Notes: generated from the sequence alone by a model not told the origin. Numbered from the stretch's first letter, positions 1 to 12,906 are shown. The stretch is DNA of 64,000 nt from Talinum fruticosum (GCA_021018815.1 JAITYX010000042.1:1131001-1195000); one strand, 5' to 3'. Made by a program: numbers and translations.

Positions 1-1134
1 AAATGAAATTTGGATGTTTGATGGTTTACTATCACATTAGTTCCTTGCGTTAAAGCTATCAGTGACTCGCAGGAGGTGTGGGCCTGGGCTTGATGCACAC
101 TAAGCGGCATGTGTCGATGAGCCTTCAGAAATTGGATCTCCTTAGGAGATGAAGCTAAAGCCTCATGCCTGTGCTAGAGCTTCCTGACATCACCTAAATG
201 AAGTCATGATAATCATTGATATTGTTTAGAGGAATATTTGAATTAACTGAAGTGGTTTTCATGACATCATAAAAATGAAGGCTATCATACATGGTTTTCA
301 TGACATTCAGAAAAATGTTCAAAAATTTGTCAAATATTAACTTTGTGCTCTTGCAGACCCTCAAATTATTCTGTGATGTTCTCTGTCCATTCAGGATAGT
401 TTGGATGGGGCTAAATGCCACCACAAATGCCCATTTGTTGGGCATTCTTTAAAGGGATATTTAGAATGTTCAAAGAGGTTTCGGTGGTAGAGTGCTCACG
501 ACCTCTTAGATGTACCAAATGGAAGGTTACTGTATGCAATTTTCATTATTTTTTACAAAATACACAAGAAATTGTCAAGCAATAACTATGTTATCCCTTA
601 AAATGTTTAGCTCCATTTTGGATACCTAATTGAGTATTGTATGTTACGGCTCTTTCTAGCATTCTAGAATCACATTTCTAAATCAATGAGATGGATTGAG
701 ACCATACAGTCATCAAAATGTTATAACTATTTGTAAAACTTCTTAATGGGTGCCCGGAATAGAGTAGTTAGAGCTTCTTAAGACTCCCAAATTCAACTCT
801 ATTATGCTTAGTTTTTGCAATTTTGGAAAAAGTCCATGAGAAATTGGACATTCAAAACATTTTGGTATATTGAGAACCACTTCAGACCAGTTAGTGTATA
901 CTAGACCACCGTGGTAATTTTTTTGGCTTTTCGGAATCACATGTATTTTCTGCGAAACAGGGGCAACGAAGCATTATGCTAGGGATATTTAAAATCTCTC
1001 TATTATACAATTTCACTTCTGTATGTTATGTTGCCCCTCCATTTTAGGATGTAAAGTTTCTGTCCAGGGAAGCAGTGTAATAAGAAATCTTATGTGCTTT
1101 TTGAGATTTCTAACTTAAACCAGTTTATCCACAG
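1..1134 (+). other. Intron (3' portion) of the NIPA-like gene
   Basis: No coding exon is recognisable here on either strand. The stretch is AT-rich and ends in an acceptor (ccacag at about 1129-1134) feeding the first visible NIPA exon. Since the upstream exons of NIPA proteins are missing, this is read as intron sequence of at least 1.1 kb. I see no transposon ends. Confidence 0.6.
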
Positions 1135-4100
1135 TGGTTGTCGGGGAAATTGCTAATTTCGTGGCTTATGCATTTGCGCCAGCTATTTTGGTCACTCCGC
1201 TTGGTGCACTGAGTATCATCATAAGGCAAGTAGCTATGTTCTAAGTGTGTCTTTCTTACTTCATTTTCAGTTTTATTTTTCCTTCTGATGATTGCAGTCT
1301 TAGCTTGTGTTCTCTTTAGTGCTGCCCTCGCACATGTGATCTTGAGAGAGAGGCTACATATTTTTGGGGTTCTTGGCTGTATACTTTGCATTGTGGGCTC
1401 AATGGTGATTGTTCTACATGCACCCCAAGAGCGCCAAATTGAGTCAGTCACGGAAGTGTGGGATCTAGCGACAGAGCCAGGTTAGAGCAACTTTCAAGTT
1501 AAACATGCAACCAAACATCTATCAACTCAATGATGATATATTTGAATGTTTAGCTACACATTAATAATTTTACATGGAAATCATCTTTTGTATTTCGCCA
1601 GGTTTCCTCTTATATGCAGTTTTGGTGCTGGTATTGGCTTTTGTGCTCATAGTGCACTTTGTTCCACAATATGGGCAGACACATGTGATGGTTTACATTG
1701 GAATTTGTTCACTTTTGGGATCTTTGTCGGTATACCAGCAGCATTCCACAATTTGTAATTATGCTTGGAATTTAAATGACGTTATCATTTTTAATATTTT
1801 CAACATTTTTGGGCAGGTGATGGGTGCTAAAGCACTTGGAATTGCTCTTAAGTTGACTTTTTCTGGAATGAACCAGTTGACATACCCCCAAACGTGGGTA
1901 TTTGCACTATCCGTGGTGTCTTGTATTCTAACGCAAATGAATTATTTAAACAAGGTACCTAGCTTATCTTATATTTGTGAGCCATCCATAACTGCAATGT
2001 GAAAACAGATCAACATATTTTTGTGTTGTTTTGGACGTATATGGTTGGCTCACTGTTCACAACAAGTCTACAATTAGTTTGCCGCCGATTGAAGATGTAT
2101 GTTGACCTTAATTGATTTGAACTAGTTACAGGTCATCTCTGGCATGAACTACAGACAAAAGTTTGGGTTTGCCTGAACCTGAAAGTAGATCGTATCTGAC
2201 CCATGACCAAACCCTAAATTGTTTTCAAATATATACACAGGATGCTTTCTATGAGCATAATTCAGGGATATATTTTTTTCCTTCGTTGAAAGATACTAAT
2301 GTGATTCTAGCAGCTCTTTCAATGGTCTTTTAAGTGTGATTAGATTATGGATTTATGGTTCAAGAGCTATACATTCTCATGTATTATTTGTTTTATAATG
2401 ATATTTGCTACCTAAAAACTAATACTGCATGCTGTTTATTTGTCTTAATTTCTGTATGTTGGTACCTGAATGTAGGTACATTATGACTTTGTCTTTAATG
2501 TGCAGGCACTTGATACTTTCAACACAGCAGTGGTGTCGCCTATATACTATGTGATGTTCACATCCTTAACAATCTTGGCCAGTGTAATCATGTTTAAGGT
2601 AACGTTTTCCCATCTTTGCTTGAGCGGGTTGAAACATAGAACAGAATCTGTTGTCCTTATTGCCATGGCAATGACCCAATTCCCGTTCATCCTGTGCTGG
2701 TGATGATGATAGTTAATTGCAGCATTGACCATTGAACTTTTAAAGATATTCAGAAAAGACTAATCATCATGATTACTAGCAACAGATTTAATGGAAGGCT
2801 TGAATTGGGCCTTGTACTGATGTTTGGAAGGTTCAAATTAAAAATCCTTTGAAAATTCCTTCTTGAGGCTTATGTGGTGTCTAGAAGGCTCAAATTGAAA
2901 ATTCAATTTCATGTGCTTGTTTGGAAGACAGGAATAGTGGAAATGTCAAGGCATTACTTTATCTTTGAGTATTCCTATTTTTGCTGGTAATTTATGGGGC
3001 ATTTTTTTTTTTGGTCGGGAGATTTTTGTATATTGTTATTGCTTCAGGAAATAAGGCCTTTTAAGTCATTCCATATTTTGGTGTTTACTTGTTTGCAAGT
3101 AGGTTTTTAGACTTTTAAAATACAAATGCCTTGATCCTATTTTGGTTCTTATGGTATGTAATAGAATAAAGTGAGTCCGTGTTCTAGACGTTCTCTACCA
3201 TCCTCTCTTCTCCCATTGAGCCCTATATTAGTTGCTTAATTGAGTCTTCTGTACTCTTAGCCTTTGAACCTTTTTGTTGATTACAGTTTCATGCACAATA
3301 TGGGATGTCTGTCATGGGATCTCATGGAGATAGAAGTTTGCCATAATCAACTTAAGCTCAGGTTTGCCTAGAAAGGAGCAAGGTGGCAGCGAGATTAATT
3401 TTGAGCTTCACAAAACTCTCCAAATCAAGTTGTCCGAGGTGTCAATAGTGGCTTATAAGTTATAAGTGCCCTTAGGCGTAGTAACCTACTATCCTTTATA
3501 GAAGATAATTGTGGACTGTGTAGATTCTTATGGAGCAGCTTTCTGCGATTTTTATTCGCTGCTAAAGTGATGCAGTCTAGGTACTATTGCCCTAACATGA
3601 GTTTTAGTGCTCTGGCTGTGTGTGTGCACCCACATTTGTGAGTTTTGGATAAGGAAAATGGTAAAGAACTGAATATGCTGAGTTGTGAAGCATGTCTCAG
3701 TCTGACATGGCAGTCCCCTCCCCCGCCCCCCAAAAAAAAAAGAAAGAATCCTGTTTAGTTACAAGGTTTTTTTTTCACTTATAAAACTTGATTAAAACTC
3801 AAGCGTGTCTCCACATGTGCTCTCTCTCTTCTCTCTCTCTGAAGAGGGAGGGGTGTCATAGTGGTTGGTCTCTCCCAGTGGTGGTTTAATCTTTCAGTTC
3901 ACCAGTGTGTTGCCTTGCCTCCAGCAGAAAAAAGGGACCCGGGGGTGGAGAGTGGGTTCAAACCCTTTGTCTCATGTTCATATCATAGACGGAATGACGT
4001 CATGCCTGAGGTCCTGAGAGCACACAATTGGTATGTCAGAAAATGATTGTTGATTATGGGTTTGCCCAAGAAAAAGTATCCTAAATGTTTGGTTGGTACA

Positions 4101-5021
4101 TGGATCCTGAGACTTCTTGTAAGAATTGATACAAACTTGATAATCCTAAAGAGTAGTACCACTTGCTTATTATAACTGCATGCTTGCAACACAATTCTTA
4201 TGATCTCCTAGCTGCACATTTTATCCTTTGCATCACACTTCTATGCTTTTAGACTCGGGAGCGTTTAGATCTCAGTAGTGAAAGATAGCCTCCACTCTTC
4301 AAGAATGAAATTGGTTTTGGGTTGGCCTGCCATTGCAGATTGATTCAACCCTACTGTTACATGTCTTACAATTGACTGATTGGTTTGGTATATTCTTGCT
4401 TATCATTCCCACAGGTCATCTCCTAAATCTTGGTGTCACATCTGCCACTTGTAAAGAAACCTTCTTCCTAATGTGACTTTCTCTGAATGCTGGCTTTACT
4501 ATCTGCTGTCTGTGGCATTATTTAATATGACTTTAGGGTAGAAGTGATCAGATGCTTGCAGTATAACCTTAGCCCCCTACATTTTATGCTTTTTTTTTGT
4601 GTGAATTTTTTAAGTATTTTCAATTGCCAAAAGGATCTCAATAAGAAGTTATGCCAATGACTATCAGCTTTGGGTTCTTGATGCAGGATTGGGCTGGACA
4701 GACTAGCATTCAAATTGTCACAGAGATGTGTGGCTTTGTAACCATTCTTGGTGGGACCTTTCTTCTTCATAAAACTAAGGACATGGCAGAAAGTATGTTA
4801 CTGTTTGCTCTCTCTCTCTCTCTCTGGGCTTAGCATATGCCCTATTTTTTTTGTTTCTTTATTCACTGTGGAATCGGTTTCAACTGACTTCATTATGTCA
4901 TTCCCCCTCCCTTCCAGGTTCCTCAGCATCGTCATCACGAAGCTCTAGTTACTTGAACCTGCATATGCATGACACAGAGCGGGTCCCACTAAAGACTCAA
5001 GAGCTAGCTCGGACATCCTAG
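1135..5021 (+). CDS. Probable magnesium transporter, NIPA family (3' part; 5' exons lie before the window)
   Basis: NIPA proteins are multi-pass membrane carriers linked to Mg2+ transport. Seven exons are visible: 1135-1225, 1320-1480, 1602-1729, 1817-1954, 2506-2598, 4687-4792 and 4918-5021 (TAG). Spliced, they give about 272 residues, beginning in the family motif [20 protein letters not shown], then [48 protein letters not shown] [20 protein letters not shown], a helix with [16 protein letters not shown], and DWAGQT near the end. All junction phases are consistent. The tail is Ser-rich and soluble ([18 protein letters not shown]). The first visible exon starts with the last two bases of a codon, so the start codon and first membrane segments are upstream of base 1. 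The intron at 1226 has a GC donor (AG|GCAAGT). Family assignment is confident; the exact paralogue is not determined. Confidence 0.9.
2599..4686 (+). other. 2.1 kb intron of the NIPA-like gene
   Basis: Large fifth visible intron, GT...AG. It holds homopolymer runs, a CT-rich block near 3821-3840, a diverged short duplication (about 2820-2848 versus 2876-2904) and a stretch at 3853-3965 with weak similarity to tRNA-type internal promoter boxes (listed separately). No open frame in it resembles a protein family. Confidence 0.7.
3853..3965 (+). repeat. Possible tRNA-derived SINE-like fragment inside intron
   Basis: A stretch reading TGTCATAGTGGTTGG (about 3853-3867) resembles a pol III A box, and GGTTCAAACCC at 3955-3965 fits a B box. 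The spacing of about 90 bases is longer than in a tRNA and no cloverleaf can be drawn, so this is not a tRNA gene. It could be a decayed SINE or chance. Confidence 0.2.
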
Positions 5022-6697
5022 GTTAAAATGTGCACCCTCAAATCCCGAATCACACAGCCATCCGCCCAGTTCTTGCGAGAAACCGACGTCCCACCTGCTG
5101 CAGATGAGTTCCCGCATTCTCAGGCAGGAGTACATACATACATGCTGCCTAGCAGAACACAACCCCAATTCCCAGGTTCGGAATGAATCATACTGGTCAG
5201 CCAATGAGCTTTGATATCTTTTTTCGATGTCTATACTTTATACACAATTTTAACTTTCAAACCAGTGCTACCGTTGATCAGTATAGGCTATAGATGTTTC
5301 AAAGGGAGATTCTTGTAGAAAAATTTTCAACACGACTTCATTGTATTGTTTTTGGTTTTTATTGTTTCTATTTGATGAGTAAAGCAGTAAGTTTCACGAT
5401 GATATTTGTTCTTCATAGTTTCCTCTTGGATGTTCGATTTGTTTTTGGTTTCGTTGGATGCTTCCAGATGAACCCTGAATTGGTATAGAGGTCTCTTTCG
5501 AAGTGCAGAAAAATGGAGGGCATCAGAATCTCCAGAAAGCAGTGAGATAGTAGATAGATAAAGATGGATAGATAGATAGCTGGATTTTCCCAAGTCCCTC
5601 CGATCAATACGGGGAGGATACATTGGAAAAGTCCATGAAGCTAGCTGTTGATTATCAAGACTATTTTACAAGTAGTTACCGCTATTGACTCGTCCTTTGA
5701 ATTAGCAATGGATGATGTCTTTTTCCATCTACAGAGAAAAATTGCTACAATGCACATGTACTAGTCTCATCTCTCTCTCTCTCCCCCCTCTTTAGGAATA
5801 TTTGGAAGTTGTCAATAATTAGTGTCCTCTATTCAATTTTAAGAAAAATGATGAGTAATAAAAGAAATGGGAAATCCAAGATATGTGTATGTATGGTATT
5901 TGGTTTAGATGAAGCACAAAGACTATACAATACAATTTGGGGAGAAGAAGGGCTATTGAACCTTAGACTTAATGTATTCAGAATCGTCGGTCTTAACCTC
6001 TAGCCTAATACCCGAGCAGTATGATCTAGATATATATGATATCAGTTTACGGTTGTCTCTTCTAACTTCTCAATTGTCAATGTTATACTGTTAGAGACAA
6101 TAAATAATTGTAAATGTGAACTTTTATCCGGTGTCTATTTGTAACATGGGATATTATTGGAAATCTGAACACAAAATCAAGAAACATTCAAGAGTTGTGG
6201 GGAAAATGAAAAGAGTTTTAATGGGAATAGGGTTGACGCACACAAACAACCACAAGCAAGTATAAACTGAGGGGCCATTACAATTGCAGAAGAATTGACG
6301 CATAGACTTGATGCAAGCACCTCAAACAAAGCTTAACTACTCAGAATCTTATGCATTGACCCATTGAATTTCCCATCCCTAAATTTTTTAAATTGCTTTG
6401 TTGTGTGTGTGTGGAGTGGAGTAGAAAAGGAGTGGAGCTGGTTGTGGAAAAAAGCCAACACCTTGGACTTTCTTCTTACATATAGGGAGGGTCCTACTTA
6501 TACTATACTTGTGCCCCAAAAAACAAAAAAACCCTACAACTCTTTCATCCCAAATTTACTTCACCCAAAAAAAAAAAAAAAAAACCCATTTTCATTTGAG
6601 CCTTCCATAGCAGTTCAACTACTAAAACACTCTGCCCCCAACCCCAAAAAAATACCCCAAAAAACAGAAAGCTACACTTCAGAAAAACAGAGTATAG
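5022..6697. other. Intergenic region: 3' UTR of the NIPA gene, then promoter of the next gene
   Basis: The 3' untranslated region of the NIPA gene should occupy the first few hundred bases. The remainder is AT-rich with short CT runs (about 5768-5783), a GATA-type stretch near 5550-5580 and poly-A tracts at 6504-6584. No gene or transposon is recognisable. Confidence 0.6.
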
Positions 6698-7254
6698 ATG
6701 GGGGAGGCAAAGAGGGGGATGGGAACAGAGGATTTCAGCTTCAGTTTTCCGATCACCCCAACCCACAGCCCCATTGATTCTCCTCCCCTTTGGACTCTCT
6801 CTCCGGCGGCCTCTCCCAGCCCTGCCCACGCATACCGGCTTCCGAGGAAGAGCTCTTCTTTCCTAGAAGCCGGCGGGTTGATCAACATCAGACGGCTGAG
6901 GTTCAGGGGTGCGAAAGCGATACCCAAGAAGATGATGACAACAACCACGATGAAGAGCGAGAAGAAGAGAAGATGGGTATGATGTGGGAAGCTTGGAATG
7001 ACGAATTATCGAAGCATCGTCGTCAGATTATGATGGATTTGCATACCAGCAAAGATGTTTTCAAGCTCCCCAAGAACGGAAACTCCATTAACAGAAGGGC
7101 AAATCCCAGTGAAGATGCTACTAATAATGTGACTAAGAGTGATAATGTGAAGAAGAAGGGCAGTGTATTGGTGCTTGTCAAAGTTCTTAAGAAGCTCTTT
7201 CTTCTTCATCAATCTGCTTCCACCAAATCTTCTTCAAAGAAGCGATCCCGATGA
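6698..7254 (+). CDS. Small plant protein of unknown function (one frame break in the sequence as given)
   Basis: Single exon with two clearly linked halves in different frames. The N-terminal half (start 6698, or Met at 6719) carries TEDFSFSFPITPTHSPIDSP followed by PLWTLSPAASP. The C-terminal half (ending TGA at 7252-7254) is an acidic stretch rich in D/E, then EEKMGMMWEAWNDELSKHRR and a Lys/Leu-rich tail ending KSSSKKRSR. The layout (TEDFSFP, SPPLW, then EE-KM-LWE-F/W-N-E) resembles a plant-specific uncharacterised family that I recognise only by pattern. The halves join if the G run at 6906-6909 is one base longer, which gives RFRGCESDTQEDDD across the junction and about 185 residues. This is the same kind of defect as in five other genes here, so a sequencing error is more likely than a broken gene. 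Basic C-terminus: possibly nuclear, but this is inference. Confidence 0.6.
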
Positions 7255-9161
7255 TCATCTGTCTTATTTTGTGTATGATACCTTTTCATTTTCATATATA
7301 TGATCATGTAAATTAATAATCTTCTTTCTATCCTCTAATTTCAATTCATTTTTCTCTCTTCTTTTCTTCTCTTCTATGTTAGATTCATTGGATTCATTTT
7401 ATCCATTTTCCATACTTTTTGTCATTTGGGTCTATAGGAATAAGAGTGAGTGAACACAAATTTCGAATCCAAATCCCAATTTCACTATTCACTAAAGACT
7501 TCATTAGTTATACAAGTAACAACACTATTCGATTCATATTTGTGTCTCGTCTTTTTTCTTAAATTTAGTTAGTACAGTATGATATTTAACATTTATCTAT
7601 TTTTTACGACTTTAAGTGACGATGAATATTGTATTATGACTCCATCATGATTATGGATTGACATGCATGTCATATATAACATCCAATCACATTGTATTGT
7701 TGAACTTAGCTTTCAAGAAGTGGGGGAGAAAGAATTTTTAAATTTAAAATAATATTTTCAAATGAGCAAACCCAATGGACCCCACTTGGTTGGAAATGTG
7801 GAGCTTCAATTTGATGTATATATATATATATATGCTTAAGTGTTCATTTGTGCGCAATAAACGCAATAAATAGAGGTAGGAGGAGGCTTAATTTCCTTCA
7901 AACTTCAAACAATTTTACCGGTAACAAGACATTTTCAGTATGATGTGGTGTCATGATTATATGAATTTAATGGCATATATTTGCTGCTTTTCAAATCCTT
8001 CTTTCATACAAAATGATAGCAAAACTAATTTTACGCCATCAAATTCTAGGTATGTGGAATAAAAACTACATATAAAATGTTATATTAACCTTGTCATGGC
8101 ACATAATAAAAGGTCGGGAGACTTTTGTCTATACCATGGTTATGAAATGTGATAGAATCTTTATGTACTTCGGATTAAGGCTTACCATATTAAGAAGTCG
8201 TCAATCTTCAAAATATTCATTATGTTTTTACACAAGACTATTGTTTAGCTATCTAATATGTTCACACTCTTTAATGTTTGTGTTGATTTATAAAATAGTG
8301 AGTAAGTAATAACTCAACACCTGTATAGCCGTATCCATATATGTGCACTATAATCTTTAACACATGATAACTGTATGCCTCAAATTTTGTTTTCCTCCCC
8401 TTGTCTTATAATTTATTGGTATACTCCAAATAGTTAGTCTAAACTACCCCTTAAAAACCCGATCATGCATAATTCAAAGACTATAATTATATAAGTCACG
8501 ATAGAGGGGTGTTCCAAGCTAGGTCTGAATGTGCCAAACCATGGTCCAGGACCATGAGAACCCTCCTTTGCCTAATTTGAGCCCCTGGAGTAGACAATTG
8601 AGTTCCATTTAGCCTATGGTGGGGCTAAAGACATGAGCCTTTTAGAATTTGAAATTTAAAAGAGACCCACTAGAACATTTATTTTTAGCTGAATTGGCAA
8701 AACATTTTTTATTTTTTGGGGTAGTGGGTGGGGGGGACTTGTGGAATGCCCTTTCGGCCCTTTCTTGATGTGAAGGAACATTTACGCAGTAGCGATTAGC
8801 GAAGTTGCTTTACTGGAACTTGGAAGTGGAAGTGCTTCGGAGCATCAGCAAAGTTCTGAGTATCGCCCCCCAAAAAAGAGTTTTTATTTTTTATTGTCTG
8901 AACTCTGGATTCCAAAGATTCTGTGGGGGCAGTACTTGTTTACGGTTTCCTTCATCTGTCATCTCTATCATCTTACTGCTCCATATCACCCAATTGCAGG
9001 TACTCTCCCTCTCTCTCTCTCTCCGTTGTCATACTTAAGTGAAATGCATTAAACCCTTTAGTAGGGATTTCGTTGTCAGGATAAAGATTAGAACTTTGTA
9101 TCAGTTGGAAGTCATTTTGTGATGCCTAATGAAACCTAATTGAGGAAGCTGTACAGGTTTA
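7255..9161. other. Intergenic region and 5' leader of the histidinol-phosphate aminotransferase gene
   Basis: AT-rich, with a (TA)n run near 7819-7834 and no recognisable protein. A probable non-coding first exon of the next gene lies near 8780-9000 and would end at a donor close to 9000 (GCAG|GTACTC), followed by a CT run at about 9005-9024. A possible acceptor (TACAG) precedes the start codon at about 9155. The leader intron is inferred only from these splice-like signals. Confidence 0.45.
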
Positions 9162-12100
9162 ATGGGTGTTATTGGATTCTGTGACTCTTCCTCTCTGTGC
9201 ATGATCAAGTCAAATATTGGGAAACCTAATTGCGGATTTGAAGGAAATCAGAGAAGGGTGATTTCTATGGCCTCTACATTGCCTGTTAAACCAGCTAGTG
9301 AAGAGGGTCAACAGAAGGTGACTGGGGACTCTTTTATCAGACCCCACCTAAGGAAATTGTCTCCCTACCAGCCCATTTTGCCTTTTGAGGTAATTCTTCC
9401 AATCATATTTTGGCAATTTTCTTGTTTTAATTATGATTTCCTTTTGTCTTATGGAATAATGAAGTAATTTGTGTTGACTGTACTGCTAAAGTTTACCAAT
9501 TTGAAGGTTGTGAAATGTATGCAATGATAATGATTCTGAGTCAACTCATGGACGTCGATTGAGCTTCACTGTAGAATTGTAGATGGGTGGTTTTAGTATT
9601 GGGATTATATCTTTCTTTGTAAAATAGGAAATATGAAATGTGATTTAATGCCCATTGTCAGTTTGAAGGATGTGAAATGTATACTGTGATTCTGAATCAA
9701 TTCTTGGACATGGATTGAGCTTCACTGTAGATGGGTGGTTTTAGTATTAGGTTTATATCTTTCTTGGTATTATAGGGAATAGGAAATGTGCTTGAATTTG
9801 AATTGTCAATCTCAATTTGTTTTTTTTTTAATAAAATGAATGAGTACTCAGATAAATCAAATTGAGTTCGATATAGAGTACTGGATGTCGATGATGCATT
9901 TCTATCCTGAATGATGACAGGTTTTATCAACGCGTCTTGGTAGGAAGCCCGAGGATATCATCAAATTGGATGCCAACGAGAATCCTTATGGTCCTCCCCC
10001 AGAGGCAAGTAATAAGTACACAGGCTGTGCCTCAGACCGATTACTGTGCTTAACACCTTCTTCCAAAGCTTTATTCGCTTCTAGATAATATGTACCCCTT
10101 TGGCCTTTACCATAATTTTATATTTCTGCAGGTGTTTGAAGCTCTGGGAACCATGAAGTTTCCTTATATATATCCTGACCCAGAAAGTCGTCGATTACGT
10201 GCTGCCCTTGCTGAAGACTCAGGCCTCGAGTCTGATTATATTCTTGCAGGATGTGGTGCTGATGAGCTCATTGATTTAATCATGCGGTTAGAGATAAAAT
10301 CCTTAGCCCCCTCCAAAAAAAAAAAAAGAAAAAAAAGGAAGTGCTAAAGCTTAAGCACTATATATTTCTTATCACAAATTTTGATGTTATTAACTTTCAG
10401 CATTTTCTGGTAGCTTCTTTATGGCTTATCAATTGTCCTAAATGATCATGTAGTGCAGTTGTGTACTGGAACCTGGTGACAAAATAGTTGACTGCCCACC
10501 CACTTTTACAATGTATGAATTTGATGCAAACGTCAATGGAGCGGTTGTTGTCAAGGGTAGGAACAAATCTCAGTACATGCTTTGAGTTAGATCTGATTTC
10601 AAGTTTACAGCACTGTTATCCTTCTTTGCGGTGTGTACTTATTTTGTCTTCGTTGTTTAATTACTGCATATGCATTTATGGTTCTTTCTACACTTAAGAT
10701 TATTTTTGAAGAATCTTACTCAGTTTGCTGTTCTTGGAAGAACAATGCTGGGGAAACTTCTTACTTTTATTGTTTACTTTGCAGTTCCAAGGAACGCTGA
10801 TTTTAGCCTGAATGTAGAGCGAATTGCAGAGGTTGTGGAGATAGAGAAACCTAAATGCATATTTCTGACTTCTCCAAACAATCCAGATGGAAGGTGAGTG
10901 ACAGCTGCATTTGTGTTGAGAAATAAATCTTCACTATTTATTCATAGATTTTTGCTTGTGGGAAACTTTGTGCATTTGTGAACAAATTTTAGCACTCCTT
11001 GAGGCTCGAGCACAGGGACAACTCTGGCAGAAATGGGGTTTGGGGAGACTAGAATTCATTTATTTTGTATGGACAAGTGTGTTGTGATTATATTTGCCAG
11101 TTCTCTTTTGCTGTGGGCCAGCTTGTGCATTTGAGGGAGAATGATTGGAGTCAGGGGATGGATATTAGGATCAGGTATCTGCACTTAGGTAAATCTGGAG
11201 TATAATTAATTGAGACTTTATTTGGTAGGGAAATTGGCATGAAATATTGAGTTCATTAATTGAGGAGCTAGGGGTGAGAAATGTACTATTTGCTGTGGCA
11301 ACTATTTGATGATTTGCTAAATTTAAGATGTGCTTTATTAATATGAAAGTTGGAGATGTTTTATCTATATATTGAACTGGCAGTTTGCTTGATATGTTGA
11401 CTAGATTCTGTGAGGCTTGCTGATTGTTAATTCTGTATTCTTGTTTAATGCCCTTTTGCGAATGTTCTGAAACTTTGGAATTTTGATTTGATGACCCTTA
11501 TTTTACCTATTCCCCACCATCAGAACATAATGTGATTGCAATACATTGGCATTACACTCCTTGCAGTATAATCAGTGACGAAGTTCTGTTGAAGATTCTT
11601 AATCTTCCCATATTGGTGGTTCTGGATGAAGCTTACGTTGAATTTTCGGGATTGGAATCTCGAATGAAATGGAGTGAAGGAACATGAGAATCTGATTGTT
11701 CTCCGAACTTTTAGCAAAAGAGCTGGTATGGATGTGAATTTCTTGCTTATTTCTGTAGTAAATCAAACTTGGTGTATCTTACCTTTCTAACCCCAACAAG
11801 CTTGTGGGTCTGCTATGCTAAAATCAGATAGGAGTCTATACTAAGCGAGGTGCAAAAACAACTCAACTGCTAGTGACTCAATTCTATGTCAAATTGCTTG
11901 ACTAGTCCCTCAGAAAATTTTCTTTGTTATTTGTTAATATCATTTAGTTGATAGCCATCTCTACTTGGTATACTGCATTAGTTACTAGATTTACCAAGAT
12001 GTATCATAAAATGCTTAATGAAAACAGGTTTAGCTGGCCTAAGAGTGGGGTATGGAGCATTCCCTGCTAGTATTATTGAGTATCTCTGGAGAGCAAAACA

Positions 12101-12906
12101 ACCGTATAATGTATCAGTTGCTGCTGAAGTAGCTGCCTGTGCTGCATTGCAGAATCCTACCTACCTCGAAGTTAGTCTTGTGCTGCTGATTCATTTTTTT
12201 CCTTATTCTAGATGAAATAGTTCACTAAATCTTCCTTGTGCTCGGTTCATTTTTCCTAATGAGTTGGCTGTCTCTTCCAGAATGTCAAAGAGGCTTTGGT
12301 ACAGGAACGTGAGAGGCTTTATAAGCTTTTGAAGGATGTCCCATTTCTTTCACCTTTTCCCAGCTACTCTAACTTCATTCTTTGCGAGGTTACATCTGGA
12401 TTGGACGCCAAGAAGCTCAAGGTACTTCTCTTTTATTTTTATTTCTCAGGATTGCTCCCCTTCCTGCCAACACCTCCTCAAAAAGTCCCACATTCCGATT
12501 ATCGGCAAATCACATACGGAAATCCCAATAAAGAAACTAGATTGAACTCAGTGAACTGCTTTGGCGATGCACAGTCTTGACAGCTATGATGCAAAACCCT
12601 TTTCTAGTCTTAGGATGAATTAAAAAGATGCTTAAACATAGAAGCAAAGATTCTAGTGTGAGATCCAGTAATGTGGTGGTTGTGTTTTTGCTCAGAAAAC
12701 TGTTGTTTCCTTTTTGCATTTGCTATTCCTCAGCTTGGTTGAAGTCATCTGTGTCTTGTCCGATAACAAATGCAGGAGGACCTTGCTAAAATGGGTGTGA
12801 TGATCCGACATTACAATAACAAGGAGCTGGGGGTTATGTTCGTATATCTGTTGGAAAGCCCGAGCAAACAGCTACCCTGATGGAGTGTCTGAAGCGGATC
12901 TGCTGA
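9162..12906 (+). CDS. HISN6: Histidinol-phosphate aminotransferase, plastidial (histidine biosynthesis)
   Basis: PLP-dependent enzyme converting imidazole-acetol phosphate plus glutamate to histidinol phosphate in the chloroplast. Exons: 9162-9389, 9921-10004, 10132-10286, 10459-10556, 10785-10893, 11567-11725, 12028-12170, 12281-12421, 12776-12906. Start MGVI matches the plant family. Residues 1 to about 50 look like a transit peptide, then [78 protein letters not shown] and the PLP-lysine motif [19 protein letters not shown]. Length after repair is 415 residues, as expected. Two frame breaks are present: an extra A at about 11673 ([11 protein letters not shown]) that would stop translation just before the catalytic lysine, and a G missing from the run at 12829-12833 ([15 protein letters not shown]). 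All intron phases fit once both are corrected, so I treat the gene as functional with sequence errors. The intron at 10005 has a GC donor (GAG|GCAAGT). Confidence 0.93.
9497..9810 (+). repeat. Diverged tandem duplication (about 160 bp, two copies) in HISN6 intron 1
   Basis: Two copies start near 9500 (TTGAAGGTTGTGAAATGTAT) and 9662 (TTTGAAGGATGTGAAATG). Both contain GATTGAGCTTCACTGTAG and ATGGGTGGTTTTAGTATT and end in a TATATCTTTCTT stretch followed by a GGAAAT motif. The copies differ by substitutions and small gaps, so the duplication is not recent. No coding potential. Confidence 0.8.

Noticed and set aside
3853..3965. tRNA gene in the NIPA intron
   Set aside because: The box-like motifs are too far apart and no acceptor stem or anticodon arm can be formed.
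6364..6777. 137-codon open frame upstream of the unknown protein gene
   Set aside because: Low-complexity Lys/Pro/Asn composition, includes poly-A tracts, overlaps the leader of the real gene and has no recognisable domain.
9162..12906. HISN6, MUCI70, RPL21, the second GASA gene and ABCG25 as pseudogenes
   Set aside because: Each has intact splice sites and conserved residues, and all breaks but one follow one technical pattern (short G/C runs).
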